This document shows positions 37,098 through 45,247 of a stretch of 64,000 bases of DNA, in pieces. A model generated the notes under the pieces. That model was given only the letters and a program-made list of their open reading frames with translations, was not told the DNA's origin and did not search any database. The position numbers were made by a program, and so were the translations under genes. How positions within the stretch are numbered: the stretch's first letter is position 1; each line of letters starts with the position of its first letter. This DNA comes from Stappia sp. TSB10P1A. Its GTDB lineage: Bacteria > Pseudomonadota > Alphaproteobacteria > Rhizobiales > Stappiaceae. The stretch is taken from the NCBI RefSeq assembly GCF_900185725.1, contig NZ_FYAU01000015.1, forward strand, positions 1 through 64,000. Reading direction: 5' to 3'.

Positions 37098-38096
37098 CTA
37101 TTCGACCGCGGCAAGGGCCTTGTCGAACAGTTCCGCGCCGATCACCGGCTTGAACTGCTCGTAGACATTGCCGACGCGGGAGCGGAAGGCGGCCGCGTCC
37201 TTGACCTCGTTGATCTCCATGCCGGCCGCCTTCAGCACGTCGAGCAGTTCGGCGGTGTTGCGCGCGGTCTCGGCGCGCTGGCTGGCGATGGCCGCGGCCG
37301 CCGCTGCGCGGAAGGCCTCCTGTTCCTCGGCGGAGAGCTTGTCGAAGAAGCGCTTCGACACGAGCACGCCGAGGGCCGAATAGGTGTGGCGGGTCAGGGA
37401 GAGATACTTGGTGACCTCGGCATATTTGTTGGCGGCAATCACCGCGAGCGGGATTTCCAGCCCGTCGATGGTGCCCTGCTGGGTGGCCGTGTAGGTCTCG
37501 CCCCAGGCCATCGGCGTCGCATTGCCGCCGAGCGCCTCGAACATGCCGATGAAGACCGGGTTCTGCATCACCCGGTACTTGACGCCGGAAACGTCCTCGG
37601 GCTCCAGGACCGGGCGCTTGTTGTTGATCATGTGCCGGAAGCCGCCTTCGGCGAAGCCGAGGCCGACAATGCCCTTGCCATCGAGCGTGGCGAGGATCTG
37701 CTGGCCGATCTCGCCGTCCAGCACCTGGTGTGCCTGCTCTTCGCTCGCGTAGAGAAAGGGCATGTCGTTCAGTTGGAAGGCCGGGGCAATGTTGCCGATG
37801 GGGGCGTTGGTGATGATGCCGACGTCCAGCGTGCCGAAGCCGAGGCCTTCCAGCATCTGCTTCTCGTCGCCCAACTGGTTGTTCGGGAACATGGCCACGT
37901 CGAACTTGCCCGGCAACCGCTTGTCGAGTTCGGCGGCAAGGGTGCGCGCCGTGATCGCATAGGGATCCGTCGGCCCGTCCGATGTCGTCCAGCCGACGCG
38001 CAGCTTGTCGGCGGCGTCTGCCGGTGCAAGGCCGGCAATGGCAATCCCACAGACCGCGACGGCGGCCTGCAAGCTGCGGGTAAAGGACATTCTCAT
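37098..38096 (-). CDS. TRAP transporter periplasmic binding protein (DctP-like)
   Basis: A 332-residue exported protein with a signal peptide ending near APADAAD at residue 29. DctP family marks are FPNNQLGDEKQMLEGLGFGT, the conserved YRVMQNPVFIGMFEALGGNATP with the carboxylate-binding Arg, and GLEIPLAVIA. The GGGAGG Shine-Dalgarno before ATG 38096 is strong. The ligand is an organic acid by family. The neighbour is a COG3618 amidohydrolase, so a lactone or lactone-derived acid is a reasonable guess. Confidence 0.94.
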   Translation of the reverse strand: MRMSFTRSLQAAVAVCGIAIAGLAPADAADKLRVGWTTSDGPTDPYAITARTLAAELDKRLPGKFDVAMFPNNQLGDEKQMLEGLGFGTLDVGIITNAPIGNIAPAFQLNDMPFLYASEEQAHQVLDGEIGQQILATLDGKGIVGLGFAEGGFRHMINNKRPVLEPEDVSGVKYRVMQNPVFIGMFEALGGNATPMAWGETYTATQQGTIDGLEIPLAVIAANKYAEVTKYLSLTRHTYSALGVLVSKRFFDKLSAEEQEAFRAAAAAAIASQRAETARNTAELLDVLKAAGMEINEVKDAAAFRSRVGNVYEQFKPVIGAELFDKALAAVE

Positions 38097-38131
38097 TATC
38101 GTTTCCTCCCAGTTTCCGTTGGTTTTGCGGA

Positions 38132-39766
38132 TCAGAAGCCGTACAGCCGGGCCGGATTGTCCGCGAGGATCCGGTCCCGCGTGGCGGCATCGGGTGCCCA
38201 GTCGCCGAGCATGTCGAGCAGCGCGCCGTCATTGGGCATGGGCACGTTGATGTAGGGATGCGGCCAGTCGCTGGCCCACAACACCCGCTCAGGGTTGGCG
38301 CGGATGATCTCCCGCGCGAAAGGGGCGATGTCGGAATAGGGTGTTTCCGCCTCGCTGGTGATGCGGTAGCTGCCCGACAACTTCACCCAGGCGCGCCCGT
38401 CCGCCATCAGCGAGAGCATGTCCTGGAAGCCCTTGTGGTTGATGCCGGCGGAGGTCGGCATGTGTCCGAGGTGGTCGAACACGGTCTCGATGGGGAGCTT
38501 GCCGAAGGTCTCGCGGATGTCGGCGAATTCGGAGACGTCGACGAGCATCTGCAGATGCCAGCCGAGGGGCGCCACCTTCTCCGCCATGGTGCGCACGTCG
38601 GAGACCTCGATGCCTGAGCGGAAGAGCAGGTTGAGGCGAACGCCGCGCGCCCCGGCCTCGTGCATCTCCTCCAACTCGCGCTCGGTGACGGTGTGGTCGA
38701 CCACCACGACGGCGCGCAGCCTGTCGGGCATCATCCGTGTCGCATCGAGGGTGCAGCGATTGTCGCGGCCATAGACGCTCGGCTGGACGATGACACCGCG
38801 TTCGAGGCCGAGGGCGTTCAGCATCGCCATATAGGCGGACAGGCTCGCCGGCGGCGGGGTGTAGGTGCGGTGGGGGGTGAAAGGATAGGTCGCGGCGGGG
38901 CCGATGATATGCGCGTGGCAGTCGCAGGCACCGGGAGGCGGCGTGAAGCGCGGCGCGCGCGGAGCCGGGTCGGCCGCCGCGCAAACCGGGATCATCGTCT
39001 CGCCGATGGATGTCATTCTGCTCTCCTCCCAGCCTTGCAGGCCGCGTAGTCCAAGTCTGTCGGCCGAGCGCAGCAGGTGGTTCCAGGCGGCGCGGCGGGC
39101 CTTGTCGGGATCGCCGATGCGGATCGCCTCGACGATGTTGGTATGCTCCCGGATCAGGTCGGCGGGGCCGGTGCCGCGCAGCACCGAGCGCGCCAGTTCG
39201 TCGGCGATGCCGGTGCCGATCCGCAGGCTGAGAAACTGCATGAAATCGCGGAAGTAGGGGTTGCCGGTCGCCGCGGCGACCACCCGCTGGAACTCGCGCT
39301 GTTCCGCAACGGCGGCATCGCCCGCTTCCAGCCTGGCCCGCATGGCGGCGAAGGCCTCGTCAATCAGCGCCATCTGCGCCAGGGTGCGCCGGCGGGCGGC
39401 CATGGCGGCGCCGGCCACCTCGATTTCCATGCGCAGTTCCAGGACCTGGCGCAGCGCCTCGATCGACTGGAGCCGTCCGGCATCAATGCGGAAGCTGGCG
39501 GGAGTGGGATCGGACGACACGAAAGCCCCGACGCCATGGCGGGTTTCCACCAGGCCCGCCTCGCGCAGCTTGGCGATCGCCTCGCGCACGGCGCTCCGGC
39601 CGACGCCGAACTCCGCCGTGAGCGTTGCTTCCGTCGGCAACTGGTCGCCGGCCGAGAAGCGGCCGGACACGATCATCTCGGAAAGCTGCTCCGCAATTTC
39701 GTCCGGAAGCCGGCGGCGGCCGAGCGGTCGCGGCGCAAACGGTCTTTCCTGTTCAGTCCGACTCAT
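38132..39766 (-). CDS. GntR/FCD regulator fused in frame to a COG3618 (LigI-like) amidohydrolase
   Basis: One uninterrupted 544-codon frame. Residues 1-80 are a GntR winged HTH (TEATLTAEFGVGRSAVREA), 90-240 an FCD effector domain, and 251-544 a complete metal-dependent amidohydrolase of the 2-pyrone-4,6-dicarboxylate lactonase family: DCHAHI (His284, His286), IVQPSVYGRDN, VFDHLGHMP and the catalytic Asp in LWASDWPHP. No stop codon separates the two. Met251 (ATG 39016) is preceded by GGGAGGAG, so the enzyme could also be made alone by internal initiation. Each half has the full length of its stand-alone family. The TRAP genes follow 35 bp downstream. Alternative: a lost stop codon or a sequencing error between two ordinary genes. 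Confidence 0.88.
   Translation of the reverse strand: MSRTEQERPFAPRPLGRRRLPDEIAEQLSEMIVSGRFSAGDQLPTEATLTAEFGVGRSAVREAIAKLREAGLVETRHGVGAFVSSDPTPASFRIDAGRLQSIEALRQVLELRMEIEVAGAAMAARRRTLAQMALIDEAFAAMRARLEAGDAAVAEQREFQRVVAAATGNPYFRDFMQFLSLRIGTGIADELARSVLRGTGPADLIREHTNIVEAIRIGDPDKARRAAWNHLLRSADRLGLRGLQGWEESRMTSIGETMIPVCAAADPAPRAPRFTPPPGACDCHAHIIGPAATYPFTPHRTYTPPPASLSAYMAMLNALGLERGVIVQPSVYGRDNRCTLDATRMMPDRLRAVVVVDHTVTERELEEMHEAGARGVRLNLLFRSGIEVSDVRTMAEKVAPLGWHLQMLVDVSEFADIRETFGKLPIETVFDHLGHMPTSAGINHKGFQDMLSLMADGRAWVKLSGSYRITSEAETPYSDIAPFAREIIRANPERVLWASDWPHPYINVPMPNDGALLDMLGDWAPDAATRDRILADNPARLYGF
39017..39030 (-). promoter_or_regulatory. Internal ribosome-binding site of the amidohydrolase half
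   Basis: GGGAGGAG lies 6 bases before the internal ATG 39016, within the coding sequence for the last residues of the GntR part. It is strong enough to start the enzyme separately. Confidence 0.7.
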
Positions 39767-40186
39767 TGCGATCTCCCTGTAATAACTTACATAGCAGGTG
39801 ATCCGTTGTCTGACAACTGATGACTTGAAGGGGCGCGCTTCTGAGAACTCCCGACGGGGAGGTGAAGGTCGATCGTGAGAAGGCGGGAAAGGGCGTTGAG
39901 GGGCGAGTGATGCGGCCGGCCGGCGGCACCAAGAGCCGAGCGAAGGCAGTAAGCAGCAGGGACGCGGGTGGAGCAGGGTAGGGTTGGGCAGGGCAGGCGG
40001 TCAGCCTACCCCGCACGCCGTCAAGCGGGACGGCAGGGCCGGCTGTTGCGGGAGGTCGGCCCTCGTTGGCGGTTCGACCGACCGGCCTGAGGGGGCCCAG
40101 ATTGATCTCATCGCTGGCGCTGGTGCCCCGGTCGTCCACCCGGGGCGGCGGCTTCGGTCAGGCGGCGCTGCGGGGTTCCATCTGCC
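39767..40186. other. Intergenic region upstream of the GntR-amidohydrolase/TRAP operon
   Basis: 420 bp without a credible gene. It holds one FCD-type operator (39805-39817), an AT-richer stretch just before the gntR start, and GC-rich filler up to the end of the aldehyde dehydrogenase gene. I saw no clear terminator for that gene. Confidence 0.65.
39805..39817. promoter_or_regulatory. GntR/FCD operator
   Basis: GTTGTCTGACAAC, a perfect inverted repeat around one base, 38 bp before the regulator start. It has the same TTGTC-N-GACAA core as the operators at 25689 and 25809. Confidence 0.75.
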
Positions 40187-41647
40187 TCACGAGGCGGCGA
40201 CCGCGAGGCACAGATACTTGGTCTCGAGATAGTCCTCGATCCCGTATTTCGACCCTTCGCGGCCGAGGCCTGAGGACTTGATGCCGCCGAACGGCGCCTC
40301 GGCAGTCGAGATGAGGCCGGTGTTGATGCCGACCATGCCGTATTCTAGGGCTTCCGCGACGCGCCAGATGCGCGAGACGTCGCGGGCATAGAAGTAGGAG
40401 GCGAGGCCGAATTCGGTGTCGTTCGCCATCGAGATGCCTTCGCTCTCGCTGTCGAAGGGGATCAGCGGAGCGACGGGCCCGAAGGTTTCCTCCGTGAGGA
40501 TTTTCATGCCCGGCGCCACATCGGCCAGCACCGTTGGCTCGTAGAAGGTGCCGCCGAGTTCGGAGCGGCGTCCGCCGGTCATCACGCGTGCGCCGTGGGC
40601 CAGGGCATCGGCCACATGGTTCTCGACCTTGGCCAGCCCCTGGGCATCGATCAATGGCCCGATCTGGACGCCGGGGACGACCCCGTCGCCGACGCGAAGA
40701 GCCGCCGTTGCCTCGGCGAGTTTCTCGGCGAAGGCGTCCATCACCCCGCGCTGCACATAGATGCGGTTGGCGCAAACGCAGGTCTGACCCGAGTTGCGGT
40801 ACTTGGCGATCAACGCGCCTTCGACGGCGGCATCGAGGTCGGCATCGTCGAAGACGAGGAACGGGGCATTGCCGCCGAGTTCCAGGGAGAGCTTCTTGAT
40901 GTCATGGGCGCATTGACGCATCAGGATGCGCCCGACATTGGTCGAGCCGGTGAAGGTCAGCTTGCGCACCTTCGGGTTGGTGCAGAGCTCAAGACCCATG
41001 CCCGGAGCATCGAGGCCCGGCACGATGGACAGCACACCCGCCGGGATGCCGGCGCGCTCCGCCAGCACCGCCATCGCCAGCGCCGAGAGGGGGGTCTTCT
41101 CCGCCGGCCGCCCGACGAAGCTGCAGCCGGCGGCGAGCGCCGGTGCGACCTTGCGTGCGATCATCGCATTGGGAAAGTTCCAGGGCGTGATCGATCCCAC
41201 CACGCCCACGGGCTGCTTGAGCACCAGAATGCGCTTGTCGGGCTGGTGGCCGGGGATCACGTCGCCATAGATCCGGCGGCCTTCCTCGGCAAACCACTGG
41301 ATGAAGCTGGCGCCATAGGCGATCTCGCCCTTGGCCTCGGCCAGCGGCTTGCCCATTTCGGCGGTCAGGATCGCGGCGAGGTCGTCGGCATTGTCCAGCA
41401 TCAGCGCCTGCCAGGCGAGCAGGATCGCGCAGCGGTCCTTTGCGGTGCGCGCCGCCCAGCTTTTTTGCGCGTCATAGGCAGCGTCGATCGCGCGGCGGAT
41501 GTCGGCGGGCCCGAGATCCGCCACCTCCGCCACCTTCTCGCCGGTGGCCGGGTTGGTGACGGCGAAGCGGGCGCCTCCCTCTTCCCATCGTCCCGCCACG
41601 AAGGCACGCGGCTCCAGGAGCGAGGGGTCACGCAAGGCAAGGGCCAT
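40187..41647 (-). CDS. NAD(P)-dependent succinate-semialdehyde dehydrogenase family protein (BlcA/AttK-like)
   Basis: A 486-residue aldehyde dehydrogenase. TPWNFPNAMIARK, the general-base Glu in LELGGNAP, the nucleophilic Cys in NSGQTCVCANR (near residue 285) and EETFGPVAP are all in place, and the overall sequence is of the GabD type. In the Agrobacterium blc system such an enzyme oxidises succinate semialdehyde to succinate. It is the last gene of the 13-gene minus-strand operon, 31 bp after an iron alcohol dehydrogenase that would supply its substrate. Confidence 0.92.
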   Translation of the reverse strand: MALALRDPSLLEPRAFVAGRWEEGGARFAVTNPATGEKVAEVADLGPADIRRAIDAAYDAQKSWAARTAKDRCAILLAWQALMLDNADDLAAILTAEMGKPLAEAKGEIAYGASFIQWFAEEGRRIYGDVIPGHQPDKRILVLKQPVGVVGSITPWNFPNAMIARKVAPALAAGCSFVGRPAEKTPLSALAMAVLAERAGIPAGVLSIVPGLDAPGMGLELCTNPKVRKLTFTGSTNVGRILMRQCAHDIKKLSLELGGNAPFLVFDDADLDAAVEGALIAKYRNSGQTCVCANRIYVQRGVMDAFAEKLAEATAALRVGDGVVPGVQIGPLIDAQGLAKVENHVADALAHGARVMTGGRRSELGGTFYEPTVLADVAPGMKILTEETFGPVAPLIPFDSESEGISMANDTEFGLASYFYARDVSRIWRVAEALEYGMVGINTGLISTAEAPFGGIKSSGLGREGSKYGIEDYLETKYLCLAVAAS

Positions 41648-41678
41648 GATCTGTCCTTTCGGGGCGTCGATGGAGACG

Positions 41679-42839
41679 TCAGTGGGCGGCGGTGTAGATG
41701 TCGAGGGCGTCGGCCTCGGTCAGGGGCCTGGGATTGTTGACCAGCAACCGGGTCTGGTTCATGGCGTCGCGCGCCAGTCGTGGCAGCACCTCGGCCGAAA
41801 TCTCCATGTCGCGCAGCCGCTGCGGCAGACCGCAAACGGCCGACAGGGTCGCCAGCCGCTCGATGAAGGCTGCGGCCCGCTCCTGCCCGTCGAGAGCGGC
41901 AAGATCGGGGAAAGCATGGGGCGCGAGTTCCGCATAGGGCGCCGGGGCGACCACCGCGTTGAACCGCAGGACATGGGGCAGGACGAGGGCGTTCGACAGG
42001 CCGTGCGGGATGTGGAAATGCCCGCCCAGCGGATAGGCGAGGGCGTGCACCGCCGCGACCGGGGAATTGGCGAAGGCCTGGCCCGCGAGCATTGACCCGA
42101 GCAGCATGTCGGCCCGCGCCGCCGCATCGCTGCCATCCCGCACGGCCCGCAGCAAGGCTCCGCCCATCAGCCGCAGGGCTTCGCAGGCGAGCGCCCGGGA
42201 CACCGGATTGTTGTTCGGGCTGGCGGAGGCATAGGCCTCGATCGCGTGCACCATCGCGTCGATGCCGGTGGCGGCCGTCACATGCGGCGGCAGACCCAGG
42301 GTCAACTCGGGATCAAGCAGCGCGAGGTCGGGGATCAGGTGCGGGCTGACGACGCCCATCTTCTCCGCCGCCCCGGTGGTGACGATGGAAATCGGCGTGA
42401 CCTCCGAGCCGGTGCCCGAGGTGGTGGGGATCAGCACCAGCGGCAGACGCGGCCCCCTGGCCTTGCCGACGCCATAGACATCGGCGAGCGCTTCCGTTCC
42501 CGGAGCAAGCAGCGCGACAAGCTTCGCCACGTCGAGCGACGACCCGCCTCCCAGGCCGATAATGCCGCCCGCCCCGGCTTCGCGTGCGGCATCGACGGCG
42601 GCAAGCACCACGGCTTCCGGCGGGTCGGCCTGGACATCCGCGAACAGCGTCGTCTCCAAGCCGGCGTCACGCAGCAGGGCCACTGCGCGATCGACGATGC
42701 CGGTGCCCATCATGCCGGGATCGGTGACGATCAGCACGCGCGGGCCGGTCAGCGGCAGGGCAAGGGCCGGCAGTTCGCCGAGCACGCCGGCGCCGAAGCG
42801 GACGGAACGGGTGGTGTTGAAGGTGAAGGGGGCGGTCAT
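41679..42839 (-). CDS. Iron-containing alcohol dehydrogenase (BlcB/AttL-like, putative 4-hydroxybutyrate dehydrogenase)
   Basis: A 386-residue group III alcohol dehydrogenase. The NAD site is GLGGGSSLDVAK, and the metal ligands are Asp and His in GIDAMVHAIEAYAS and the two His in HALAYPLGGHFHIPHG. With a lactonase upstream and a succinate-semialdehyde-type dehydrogenase downstream, oxidation of 4-hydroxybutyrate to succinate semialdehyde is the best prediction. That rests on the shared set of genes with the blc (att) operon, not on a residue-level diagnostic. It lies 10 bp after the symporter gene. Confidence 0.9.
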   Translation of the reverse strand: MTAPFTFNTTRSVRFGAGVLGELPALALPLTGPRVLIVTDPGMMGTGIVDRAVALLRDAGLETTLFADVQADPPEAVVLAAVDAAREAGAGGIIGLGGGSSLDVAKLVALLAPGTEALADVYGVGKARGPRLPLVLIPTTSGTGSEVTPISIVTTGAAEKMGVVSPHLIPDLALLDPELTLGLPPHVTAATGIDAMVHAIEAYASASPNNNPVSRALACEALRLMGGALLRAVRDGSDAAARADMLLGSMLAGQAFANSPVAAVHALAYPLGGHFHIPHGLSNALVLPHVLRFNAVVAPAPYAELAPHAFPDLAALDGQERAAAFIERLATLSAVCGLPQRLRDMEISAEVLPRLARDAMNQTRLLVNNPRPLTEADALDIYTAAH

Positions 42840-42849
42840 GTTGTTGCTC

Positions 42850-44760
42850 CTATCCGCCGAAGGACAGCGCCGTCAGGACGATCAGCGCGAAACCGATGGC
42901 TGCGGTCAGCACCAGGGCGCGCAGTCGCTCCCGCTCTGCCGCGCGCGTGTCGGGGCGCAGGCGCGGCGGCGGGGTATAGGCCGGTATGGCGCCGGTATGG
43001 GGGCTGGCCATCTCCATCTTGTAGGAGAGGAACCAGACGAGCCCGAGGCCGAGGGCCCAGAACAGAAGGCCCCAGGCCCATTGCGACGGCATTCCGACCA
43101 GCCAGGTGCCTGCGGGCGCGCCGAAGGCGATGTTTCCGAACACCAGGCCGGGACCGACGGCGAAGAAGGCCCAGGCCAGCGCCACCGACCAGGCGGTCGA
43201 GCGCAGCGCCTCGGCGCGGGGCGACTGGCGCAGCGTGCCGGCAAGGAACCGCCTTGCTTCTTCCGCCTCGCTGCCGAAGCCCCGGCGCTGGGTGAAGAGG
43301 GAGACGAGCATGGTCACGACAAGGTTGGGCACAAGACCCCAGGCGGCGGAGTGGATCGTCCAGGGCCAGCGACCCCATGGCAGGTCGAGCCCGAGGAAGG
43401 ACAGCACCGCCTGGCCGAAAGGCTCGGTCAGCAGCACGCCGGCAATGCCGAAGCCGGTGCCGGTGATGACCGCGGGGCGCGTGAACCAGCGCACCCAGGT
43501 CATGCCGAGCAGCGGCGTCCACAACTGGACGGAGAGGGGCAGCGCCAGCGCGCCGAGCACGGACAGCGTCACCGGGGTCAGCGCCTGCATCAGCAGCGAC
43601 AGCAGTGCCAGCAGCACCACGGCGATACGCGCCAGGCTGACCGTCGCCGAGCGCGACAGGGCACTGTGGAACCAGGGCTTGTACAGGGTGCGGACCAGCG
43701 CTTCGGCCGCCGTCAGCAGGGCCAGCCCGGCCAGGAGCTGGATGCCGCAGAGGATGCCGATGAAGATCCAGGCCGCGAACCAGGGCGACAGGTTCGCCAT
43801 CAGGGCCGGCACAGACAGCGCCGGATCGGTATAGCCGGCCACCCCGACGGCGGCGGCGGCCAGCGCCACCGCAAGACCGAAGGCGCCCGCCATCACCCAG
43901 GTCTGCCCGGCGGCAAGACCGCGCGGCGTGGCCGTGGACAGCACCACCTTCAGCACGACGGGGCTGGCCTGCATGCCCAGCAGCGCAAAGGCCAGCGACA
44001 GGGCGGCGACGGCGGTGCCCTCATGCCCGGCGGCAGCTTCGCGCCCGATCCCGGCGGTGAACTGGATGACGCCGGCAACGGTCAGGTGGCCGCCGCCGCT
44101 CTCGGCCACAACGGCCTGCAGGCCCCGGTTGAGCGCGGCGAAACCCCCGGCCTCGACCAGGGCGAAGGTGGCAAGGCCGATCAGCGCGGCCATTGCCAGC
44201 ACCGCCTGGATCGCGCCGAGATAGCCGACGGCCCGCATGCCGCCGATCACCACATAGCCGATCAGGATCGCCCCCAGCAGCAAGGCCGCTCCTTCAAGCG
44301 ACAGTGCCCCATCGGTGAGCTGCGCGGCGATGGCCGAGAGGGCCCGCAACTGCAGCCCTGCGAAGGCCACGGCGAAGACCACCGCCACCAGGGCGGAAAA
44401 CACCACGAGGAACTCCGACTGCCAATAGGCGCGCAGCAGTTCCCCTTGCGAGGACAGGCGCAGCCGCTGGCCGACCAGCCACAGCCGCTTGAAGAACAGG
44501 ACCCCGGGGATGGCCAGAACCACGCCGGCTTGCAGGAGCGAGGGATGTGAAAAGCCCTGCGCCGCGATCTCGGCAGGCAGCGCCAGCGTTGCCCAGCCGG
44601 AGACGGAGGCGCCGGCGACGACCAGCGCCGACACCCAGGCGGGAAGCGTGTGTCCGGCCGAGAACCAGGTCTCGTGGCCGGCGTTGGCGAGGGCCGCCAC
44701 CCGCGCCCAGTACAGGGTGACGGCAGCCCAGAACAGCAGGTAGAGCGGGAGCCAGATCAT
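42850..44760 (-). CDS. Sodium:solute symporter (SSS) family protein
   Basis: A 636-residue inner-membrane protein with about 14 hydrophobic segments. It begins with the SSS-like WFSAGHTLPAWVSALVVAGA, and the sodium-site region SVSGWATLALP follows. The C-terminal 150 residues are longer than in simple SSS carriers and end in two further membrane segments. Substrate unknown; a carboxylate would suit the adjacent alcohol and aldehyde dehydrogenases. Its ATG begins directly after the TAG of the 4-TM protein gene with no spacer, so the two are coupled and may form one transporter. Confidence 0.9.
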   Translation of the reverse strand: MIWLPLYLLFWAAVTLYWARVAALANAGHETWFSAGHTLPAWVSALVVAGASVSGWATLALPAEIAAQGFSHPSLLQAGVVLAIPGVLFFKRLWLVGQRLRLSSQGELLRAYWQSEFLVVFSALVAVVFAVAFAGLQLRALSAIAAQLTDGALSLEGAALLLGAILIGYVVIGGMRAVGYLGAIQAVLAMAALIGLATFALVEAGGFAALNRGLQAVVAESGGGHLTVAGVIQFTAGIGREAAAGHEGTAVAALSLAFALLGMQASPVVLKVVLSTATPRGLAAGQTWVMAGAFGLAVALAAAAVGVAGYTDPALSVPALMANLSPWFAAWIFIGILCGIQLLAGLALLTAAEALVRTLYKPWFHSALSRSATVSLARIAVVLLALLSLLMQALTPVTLSVLGALALPLSVQLWTPLLGMTWVRWFTRPAVITGTGFGIAGVLLTEPFGQAVLSFLGLDLPWGRWPWTIHSAAWGLVPNLVVTMLVSLFTQRRGFGSEAEEARRFLAGTLRQSPRAEALRSTAWSVALAWAFFAVGPGLVFGNIAFGAPAGTWLVGMPSQWAWGLLFWALGLGLVWFLSYKMEMASPHTGAIPAYTPPPRLRPDTRAAERERLRALVLTAAIGFALIVLTALSFGG

Positions 44761-45192
44761 CTAGTCACCCTTCCGCATGGCGGGTCCCGCCGAACGCATG
44801 TGGAATTGCGAGAAGGCGCCGCGCAGCCCGTGGCGGGTGACGAGATAGGCAAGGAAGCCGGCCGCCAGCGTGCCGAACAGGGTCAGGCCCGCATAGTAAT
44901 CGGCCATCGTCATGTCTCCCTGCAGCGCTCCGACGATGAACACGAAGCCCAGCACACCGTAGGTTCCGACACCGAGCGCCGCCTCGCCGCGGGTGAACCC
45001 GGTGCCGTGGACGGCATTGACGACAACATGCGCGCCAAGGGCCGTCAGGATCACGGCGACGCCCGCTGCCGAGACGGCCCAGACATCGTGCGCCATCCCT
45101 TCAAGGAACAGCCCGAGGCCCAGAAAGCCAAGGCTGCCCCAGATCGAGAAGACGAGGATTCCGCGGTCGACGTTCGGGGTGCGTTCGCGCAT
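44761..45192 (-). CDS. Small four-TM membrane protein, function unknown
   Basis: A 143-residue protein with four clear hydrophobic segments (about residues 11-33, 38-62, 71-94 and 103-123). It has a charged N-terminus (MRERTPNVDRG) and a basic C-terminus. I do not recognise the family. It lies between the SPFH gene and the symporter, touching the symporter start codon, so an accessory-subunit role for the symporter is the simplest guess. Confidence 0.8.
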   Translation of the reverse strand: MRERTPNVDRGILVFSIWGSLGFLGLGLFLEGMAHDVWAVSAAGVAVILTALGAHVVVNAVHGTGFTRGEAALGVGTYGVLGFVFIVGALQGDMTMADYYAGLTLFGTLAAGFLAYLVTRHGLRGAFSQFHMRSAGPAMRKGD

Positions 45193-45247
45193 GGCTCAGC
45201 CGCTCCGTTGGGGAGGGCGGGGCGCAGGTCGCGCGCCCCGCGATGTG

